The notes beneath the pieces were generated by a model. It was not told the origin of the DNA. It saw only the letters and a list, made by a program, of their open reading frames with translations, and ran no database searches. Made by a program: the position numbers and the translations under genes. From contig CAZYMI010000017.1 in the NCBI GenBank assembly GCA_964648505.1, positions 1 through 37,289 of the forward strand: 37,289 bases of DNA, written 5' to 3'. Position 1 is the first letter of the stretch; the number at the start of each line of letters is the position of its first letter. This document shows positions 32,767-37,289 of the stretch, piece after piece. The stretch is from CAZYMI01 sp964648505 (GTDB lineage: Bacteria > Pseudomonadota > Alphaproteobacteria > Micavibrionales > Micavibrionaceae).

Positions 32767-33830
32767 CAAACCTTTGTCGTCTTAACTTTAGTAGTTGTAG
32801 GTGGTGCAGATGCCACCTGATTACGCCCATTATGCTTGGCTGCATAAAGCGCGGCGTCTGCCCTTTCAATCATATCCTCAATTGTTTCAGAACCATTAAA
32901 CTGCGCCACGCCAGCTGACATTGTTATACGACCTAATTTCTCGCCCGTTGAGCGATTAATAACATCTTTTCCTGCAATCGCTTTACGCAGCGTATTTGCA
33001 ACAGCCACGCCAGCTTCAATTGGCGTTTCAGGTAAAATGATACTAAATTCTTCGCCACCGTAACGCGCAGCTGTATCTTTACCTTTGATGCCGTCTGTAA
33101 GTGTTTTAGCGACAAGCCGCAAAACTTGATCCCCCACCTGATGGCCATAATTATCATTAAAGCTTTTAAAGTGATCGATATCAACCATCAGTAAAGTAAA
33201 GGTCGATTTATTTTCTTTGCACTCTTCGGCCACGCGGCGCATTTCATTATCAAATGCCTTGCGATTGGCAATTCCTGTAAGGCCGTCTGTTAACGCCTGC
33301 CGCCGGGCAATTTCAAGATCACGTTGCAACGCTTCCATCATTTTGGCTGAAAGAGTAAGCTGTTCTTCCAGGCCTTTGTTTTGGTCAAGCATTTTCGTTG
33401 TATCTGCGACAATGCCATGAACAATCCGTTCCAAATCTTCCTTGCTGTCTGCCTTTAAAATATTGGACTTAACTTGGGAAAGTGAAACAGAAAATTCAGA
33501 TGTGGCTGATTGCACATCATGAACCATATGGCTTACATCTTTGATCGTCGCCTGAATTTGATCGCCCGCACGGCGCACTGCTTCATCTGTTCTGTCTTTA
33601 GAAAGATACCGCTCAAAAAGTTCCTGACATTTTTCTTCTGTAATTCGCCCGCCCGAAGCGATAATAAAATCGATCGCTTTTGTGATGTCTTGTGACAATC
33701 TGGCGTAATAGACATAAAAAAGTTCAAAATTATCAGGAACGGGCGGCAAACCTTCTTTTTGAAGCCTTGAAAAGGCTTCAGATGCGAATTTGGCTGCAAC
33801 ATCAGGGTTATGGGGATAAGAATAGCTCAT
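32766..33830 (-). CDS. Diguanylate cyclase (GGDEF domain)
   Basis: This protein of about 354 aa has an N-terminal helical region (NPDVAAKFASEAFSRLQKEGL, PVPDNFELFYVYYA) and a coiled coil (about 85-175). The GGDEF domain begins near LTDGLTGIANRKAF and has the active-site GGEEF at about 258-262. The allosteric I-site reads KGKD instead of RxxD, so c-di-GMP feedback inhibition may be weakened. No TM helix is seen. I chose the ATG at 33830; an upstream in-frame start at 33899 adds a poor N-terminus with the SD too close. It is overlapped by mlaE, so a signalling gene leads the lipid-transport operon. Confidence 0.88.
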   Translation of the reverse strand: MSYSYPHNPDVAAKFASEAFSRLQKEGLPPVPDNFELFYVYYARLSQDITKAIDFIIASGGRITEEKCQELFERYLSKDRTDEAVRRAGDQIQATIKDVSHMVHDVQSATSEFSVSLSQVKSNILKADSKEDLERIVHGIVADTTKMLDQNKGLEEQLTLSAKMMEALQRDLEIARRQALTDGLTGIANRKAFDNEMRRVAEECKENKSTFTLLMVDIDHFKSFNDNYGHQVGDQVLRLVAKTLTDGIKGKDTAARYGGEEFSIILPETPIEAGVAVANTLRKAIAGKDVINRSTGEKLGRITMSAGVAQFNGSETIEDMIERADAALYAAKHNGRNQVASAPPTTTKVKTTKV

Positions 33831-33934
33831 ATTTGTATCAACTCGTGCTGTTTTGTGACCATAGCAGCCTTGGGCTTTAAAAAAAAGCCTAGCTGACATA
33901 TCCTTGCAAAAATCTTAATGAAAAGGCTGCCCGA

Positions 33935-34669
33935 ATGCCCGATGCCCGCTGGTCCGATCTTTTGGCCACAATTCGCAAAACACTCTTTGTTCCTATCCAC
34001 CCGGCTGGATGGCCCTTTGTTGCGGGCACTGCCATTGTATCGATCTTGCTGGCTCTTGTGTGGGAAGGGTTTGGGGTGATCGGTCTGGTCATCACCTTGT
34101 ACTGTGTCTATTTTTTCCGTGACCCTGTTCGGTACGTTCCACAAAAATCGGGTCTCTTTGTTTCCCCTGCGGATGGCCTTGTGTGCGAAATCAAGCATCA
34201 TGTTGGGCTTCCTTTAGAACTGGACCAAGCAAAAATATTAGAAGAAACATATACACGCATCAGCATTTTTCTTTCTGTGTTTGATGTGCACGTCAACCGT
34301 ATTCCTGTTGATGGCACTGTTGCGCAAATCGTTTATAGCCCGGGAAAGTTCTTAAATGCTGCCTTGGATAAAGCCAGCGATGAAAATGAGCGTTCTGCCG
34401 TTCTACTGACCCTGCCCGATGGTCGTGAAACTGCTTTTGTGCAGATCGCCGGATGGGTTGCCCGACGTATCATAAACAATCTCACCACAGGACAGGTTGT
34501 TAAACGTGGTGACCGCTATGGTATTATTCGGTTTGGTAGCCGCGCTGATGTTTATTTACCCGAAGGCGTTACACCGCAAGTAACTGTTGGTCAAAGAATG
34601 ATCGGTGGAGAAACCATTCTTGCAGATTTAAGCGCGCCTCTATCTGCTGCCGAAACACGGGCCATTTAA
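33935..34669 (+). CDS. psd: Phosphatidylserine decarboxylase
   Basis: This 244-aa enzyme is the short alphaproteobacterial PSD type and makes phosphatidylethanolamine. A TM hairpin lies at residues about 26-62. FLSVFDVHVNRIPVDG follows, and the self-cleavage site is G201-S202 in RFGSRADVYLP, where Ser becomes the pyruvoyl cofactor. The start codon follows a weak SD (aaaggctgccc). It overlaps pssA by 1 nt (TAATG). Confidence 0.96.
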   Translation: MPDARWSDLLATIRKTLFVPIHPAGWPFVAGTAIVSILLALVWEGFGVIGLVITLYCVYFFRDPVRYVPQKSGLFVSPADGLVCEIKHHVGLPLELDQAKILEETYTRISIFLSVFDVHVNRIPVDGTVAQIVYSPGKFLNAALDKASDENERSAVLLTLPDGRETAFVQIAGWVARRIINNLTTGQVVKRGDRYGIIRFGSRADVYLPEGVTPQVTVGQRMIGGETILADLSAPLSAAETRAI

Positions 34670-35520
34670 TGTCGGTTAGTGAAATACCTTTTCAAAAAAT
34701 GATCCCCAATCTTTTAACCCTGTCGGCGATGACGGCGGGTATGACGGCAATTTTAAAAGCATCACACGGCGATTTGGAAACGGCTGTCATGCTTATTATT
34801 CTTGCAGCTGTCCTTGATTTTATGGATGGCGCAATGGCACGTTTATTAAAAGCAACAAGTGACTTTGGCGCACAGCTTGATTCCCTTTCCGATTTCATGT
34901 CTTTTGGTGTGGCCCCCGCTATTATCTTGTATTTATGGGGCTTATCTGATGCCAGTAAGCTTGGCTGGATCGCAACAATATTGATGCCATTAGCAACCGC
35001 CATGCGCCTTGCACGCTTTAATGTCATGCAATCAAAACCAAAGCCCGCCTGGGCAAAAGATTTTTTTTCAGGTGTGCCTGCCCCTGCAGGTGCAGGTCTT
35101 GCGCTTTTACCTATGTTTATATGGCTGCAATCCCCTGAAACATTCGAAGGCTTGTCCTTTGCCAACCCTTTAGTAGCAATGTGGGTTATATTTATTGCAG
35201 CCCTTATGGTGTCACGCATCCCAACTTTTTCAAGTAAGCAGCTCAAAATACCTTCGAAAATGGCTTTGCCTTCGCTAGGCTTGGCGGCGCTAATTGTCGC
35301 AGCCCTTATTACTACGCCCTGGACAAGCCTGATGATTATTGCCGGATTATATTTAGCTTCTATTCCCTTTGGGTTTTCTAGTTATCGAAAATTAGAACTT
35401 GAACATTCATCAGGAGATATGAAACCTGAGGATTTATCGGATCTTGCACTCGGCGCAATAGCAATTGATGACATCGCCGGCAATGAAAATGCAATTGAAA
35501 GCGACCTGCCAAAATTTTAA
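34669..35520 (+). CDS. pssA: CDP-diacylglycerol--serine O-phosphatidyltransferase
   Basis: This 283-aa integral membrane enzyme makes phosphatidylserine, the substrate of Psd. The CDP-alcohol phosphotransferase motif is complete: D50, D53-G54, A57-R58, G67, D71 and D75. It has about eight hydrophobic segments. The C-terminal 30 residues are an acidic cytoplasmic tail. It is translationally coupled to psd. Confidence 0.97.
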   Translation: MSVSEIPFQKMIPNLLTLSAMTAGMTAILKASHGDLETAVMLIILAAVLDFMDGAMARLLKATSDFGAQLDSLSDFMSFGVAPAIILYLWGLSDASKLGWIATILMPLATAMRLARFNVMQSKPKPAWAKDFFSGVPAPAGAGLALLPMFIWLQSPETFEGLSFANPLVAMWVIFIAALMVSRIPTFSSKQLKIPSKMALPSLGLAALIVAALITTPWTSLMIIAGLYLASIPFGFSSYRKLELEHSSGDMKPEDLSDLALGAIAIDDIAGNENAIESDLPKF

Positions 35521-35541
35521 TAAAAACTATTGAGCTTTAAT

Positions 35542-36372
35542 TTAAGCGGCCATACCCAGTGCCATGCCGCCAAGGCCACCGCGTCTTGAAGACATTCTTG
35601 GTGACGCTATTTTAAGAGCCGTGTTTGGGGCAGTAACATTAGCATTAAATCCAAGGGACTGGGCGACAGATAAAGTACCAATTTCTTCATCACGTCTGGC
35701 TTTCAAGGATGCCAAGATATTTTGTGCACGTTCTGGTTTAAAGCTTGGTTTAACACCCTTTAAGCTGGATCGTGCTGTGCCGATATCACCTGCATTAATT
35801 GACGTTGATGCCGCCTGCTCGGGCCGGGCTGACCGATAACCAGAATCGGTATCATTGAGCGATATTGATGAAAAAGAACTCGTCCGACGGCCATTGCGGT
35901 CACGCGGTTCATACCGCGTTGCTAACAATTCAGGTCGTGGAATACTGCGTGTATCATGTGTTAAATTTTGCGCGACGGCTCCGCCGATTTTCATTGCATC
36001 ACTCATTGCCAGTATAGCGCCCAGTGGCCCGCCAATAGGCAGGGCAAAAGCACCAAGGGCTGCGCCCGCGACCTGACGCCCAACAGAAGCAGGTTGATTT
36101 TTAGCCGCCTGAGCAGAATCAGAATTTAGGAGGATTGCCCCTTGTGTTTGCTTGATTAAAGCATCAATACTGCCAAGCTGTTTTCCGTGTGTATCTACGG
36201 CCGCCTGAGTTCCTGCATGATTAGCAGACACAGCTTTTGATGACAGGTTGATCGATTGAGGTGCAACGGATGATAAAGATGACCTTGTCGGTAGAACAGG
36301 GGCGGCTGATGCAAACGCCAAACCAGCTGCAAGCCCTACATGAATTCCGGAACGTGAAGTTTGATCAAACAC
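35542..36372 (-). CDS. Hypothetical protein, Ser/Ala-rich (276 aa)
   Basis: I do not recognise this protein. Residues about 9-30 (GIHVGLAAGLAFASAAPVLP) could be a signal-like hydrophobic segment, and a second hydrophobic region (GAALGAFALPIGGPLGAILAM) lies at about 104-124. The rest is Ser-, Arg- and Ala-rich and looks disordered. A GTG start at 36372 lacks a clear SD, so the true start is uncertain. Convergent with pssA, 21 nt apart. The 122-bp upstream gap holds only an AT-rich stretch with CTTAAC/GTTAAG (36447-36463). Confidence 0.6.
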   Translation of the reverse strand: MFDQTSRSGIHVGLAAGLAFASAAPVLPTRSSLSSVAPQSINLSSKAVSANHAGTQAAVDTHGKQLGSIDALIKQTQGAILLNSDSAQAAKNQPASVGRQVAGAALGAFALPIGGPLGAILAMSDAMKIGGAVAQNLTHDTRSIPRPELLATRYEPRDRNGRRTSSFSSISLNDTDSGYRSARPEQAASTSINAGDIGTARSSLKGVKPSFKPERAQNILASLKARRDEEIGTLSVAQSLGFNANVTAPNTALKIASPRMSSRRGGLGGMALGMAA

Positions 36373-36494
36373 TAAATCAACACAACCTTTTTTATTTATC
36401 CAAGCTTTTTACTTACCGAAGTATTTCTAATTTTAACAATAATCACCTTAACATTGGGTTAAGATTGAGGCAAGTTTTTGATATAAAACAACTT

Positions 36495-37289
36495 TTATGC
36501 AGCATCTACTGCCAAAAGACGCCGGTATGACAATGCTTCAGCGATATGCGCAGGTTCCACAATCTCGGGCCCGCCATCCAGATCAGCGATCGTACGCGCA
36601 ACCTTGATAAGCCTGTGATAGGACCTTGCGGAAATATCCCATTTTTGCGCCGCACTCATCAATGTACTTCTTGCCTTATCTGATAACAAACATGTTTTAT
36701 CAATCAAAGCAGCAGGGATACGGGCATTGATCCGTACATTCTGTTCATTCAGATCTTTAAAATATTCCGCACGGGTTTGTTGAAAATATCGGGCCTGAAT
36801 AACGCGCTGCCTGACAACATTCGACGTGTCCCCCGATGCTGTATTCAGATCGGCAATTGAAACTGCCGGGACATCAATTTGAAGATCAATACGGTCAAGA
36901 AGTGGGCCTGACAATTTTAGCTGATAATCAGTGCCGCAACGCGGAGCTTTAGAACAAGCGCGCGCAGCGTCCCCAAGATACCCACATCGGCACGGATTCA
37001 TCGCAGCAATCAACTGAAACTGTGCGGGGTAACGTGCATGATGATTTGCACGCGCGATCAGTGTTTCGCCTGTTTCAATAGGCTGGCGCAGTGATTCAAG
37101 TGTTGATCTGTCAAACTCGGGAAGTTCGTCTAAAAATAAAACACCATGATGGGCAAGCGATATCTCCCCCGGCTTTGCTTTAGCACCGCCCCCCACAAGT
37201 GCAGGCTGAGACGCTGAATGGTGTGGATCACGATAAGGCCGCACACTCATCAACCCATCTTCAGGAAGCATTCCGGCAAGGGAATGTAT
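36495..37289 (-). CDS. comM: YifB/ComM-type AAA+ Mg-chelatase-like protein (C-terminal part)
   Basis: The minus-strand frame is open to the right edge, so the N-terminal part lies outside the window. It begins at IHSLAGMLP, continues RPYRDPHHSASQPALVGGG, Walker B GVLFLDELPEF, NPCRCGYLGD, and SGPLLDRIDLQID, and ends with the Mg_chelatase_C region (SYRRL). Family members help branch migration during natural transformation. The C-terminus is complete (stop at 36495-36497). Confidence 0.95.
   Translation of the reverse strand: MHSLAGMLPEDGLMSVRPYRDPHHSASQPALVGGGAKAKPGEISLAHHGVLFLDELPEFDRSTLESLRQPIETGETLIARANHHARYPAQFQLIAAMNPCRCGYLGDAARACSKAPRCGTDYQLKLSGPLLDRIDLQIDVPAVSIADLNTASGDTSNVVRQRVIQARYFQQTRAEYFKDLNEQNVRINARIPAALIDKTCLLSDKARSTLMSAAQKWDISARSYHRLIKVARTIADLDGGPEIVEPAHIAEALSYRRLLAVDAA

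Overview
The window looks like a chromosomal segment of an alphaproteobacterium of moderate GC content. Markers for this are Hsp20 followed by a DUF1150 protein, thrC next to an M16 processing-type peptidase, psd overlapping pssA, a short alphaproteobacterial PSD, an NDUFS6-like CHCC zinc-finger protein, and ffs upstream of dnaX-ybaB. The many pilin-like proteins and the mostly short gaps would fit a Micavibrio-like or other small-genome lineage, but the genus cannot be fixed from the sequence alone.

Layout. 1-1112 (-): the 5' part of a prepilin-like protein with polyproline linkers, running off the left edge. 1249-3396: a 2OG-Fe(II) oxygenase coupled to a DUF6065 protein, convergent with an unrecognised 207-residue protein. 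3564-6838 (+): rpmH-rnpA-yidD-yidC-engB, the classic ribosome/tRNA-maturation and membrane-insertase cluster. 6835-7500 (-): a GNAL-type pilin-like protein. 7553-9331: rmuC and def. 9342-10426: a divergent pair of a 100-aa protein and an XRE-type regulator. 10499-12205: fabD-fabG. 12211-16870: yqgE, a Tat-exported amidase, PBP1A and a small membrane protein (cell envelope). 16916-20056: alr, convergent with dnaX-ybaB.

20057-21230 is the least orderly part. It holds the SRP RNA (ffs, minus strand), tRNA-Thr(CGT), a 24-nt duplication of the tRNA 3' end 161 bp downstream, a short GC-rich coding remnant, a 97-aa orphan, and a frameshifted relic of a methyl-accepting chemotaxis protein. After it come yqhA, a response regulator, cysS and a second GNAL pilin-like gene.

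25007-28480: an unknown 129-aa protein, the zinc-finger protein, then hsp20 with a ROSE-like thermometer leader, DUF1150, and two unrecognised proteins. 28518-31166: thrC and the M16 peptidase. 31163-33830 (-): a GGDEF protein, mlaE and mlaF as one overlapping operon. 33935-35520: psd-pssA (phosphatidylethanolamine synthesis). 35542-36372 (-): unknown. 36495 to the right edge (-): the C-terminal part of a YifB/ComM AAA+ protein.

No complete mobile element, CRISPR array or obvious defence system was seen. The most interesting signals are the pilin-like family, the oxygenase/DUF6065 pair, the att-like tRNA duplication, the putative RNA thermometer, and a DnaX that has lost most of its zinc-binding cysteines. 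All coordinates are by hand reading; no database search was run.
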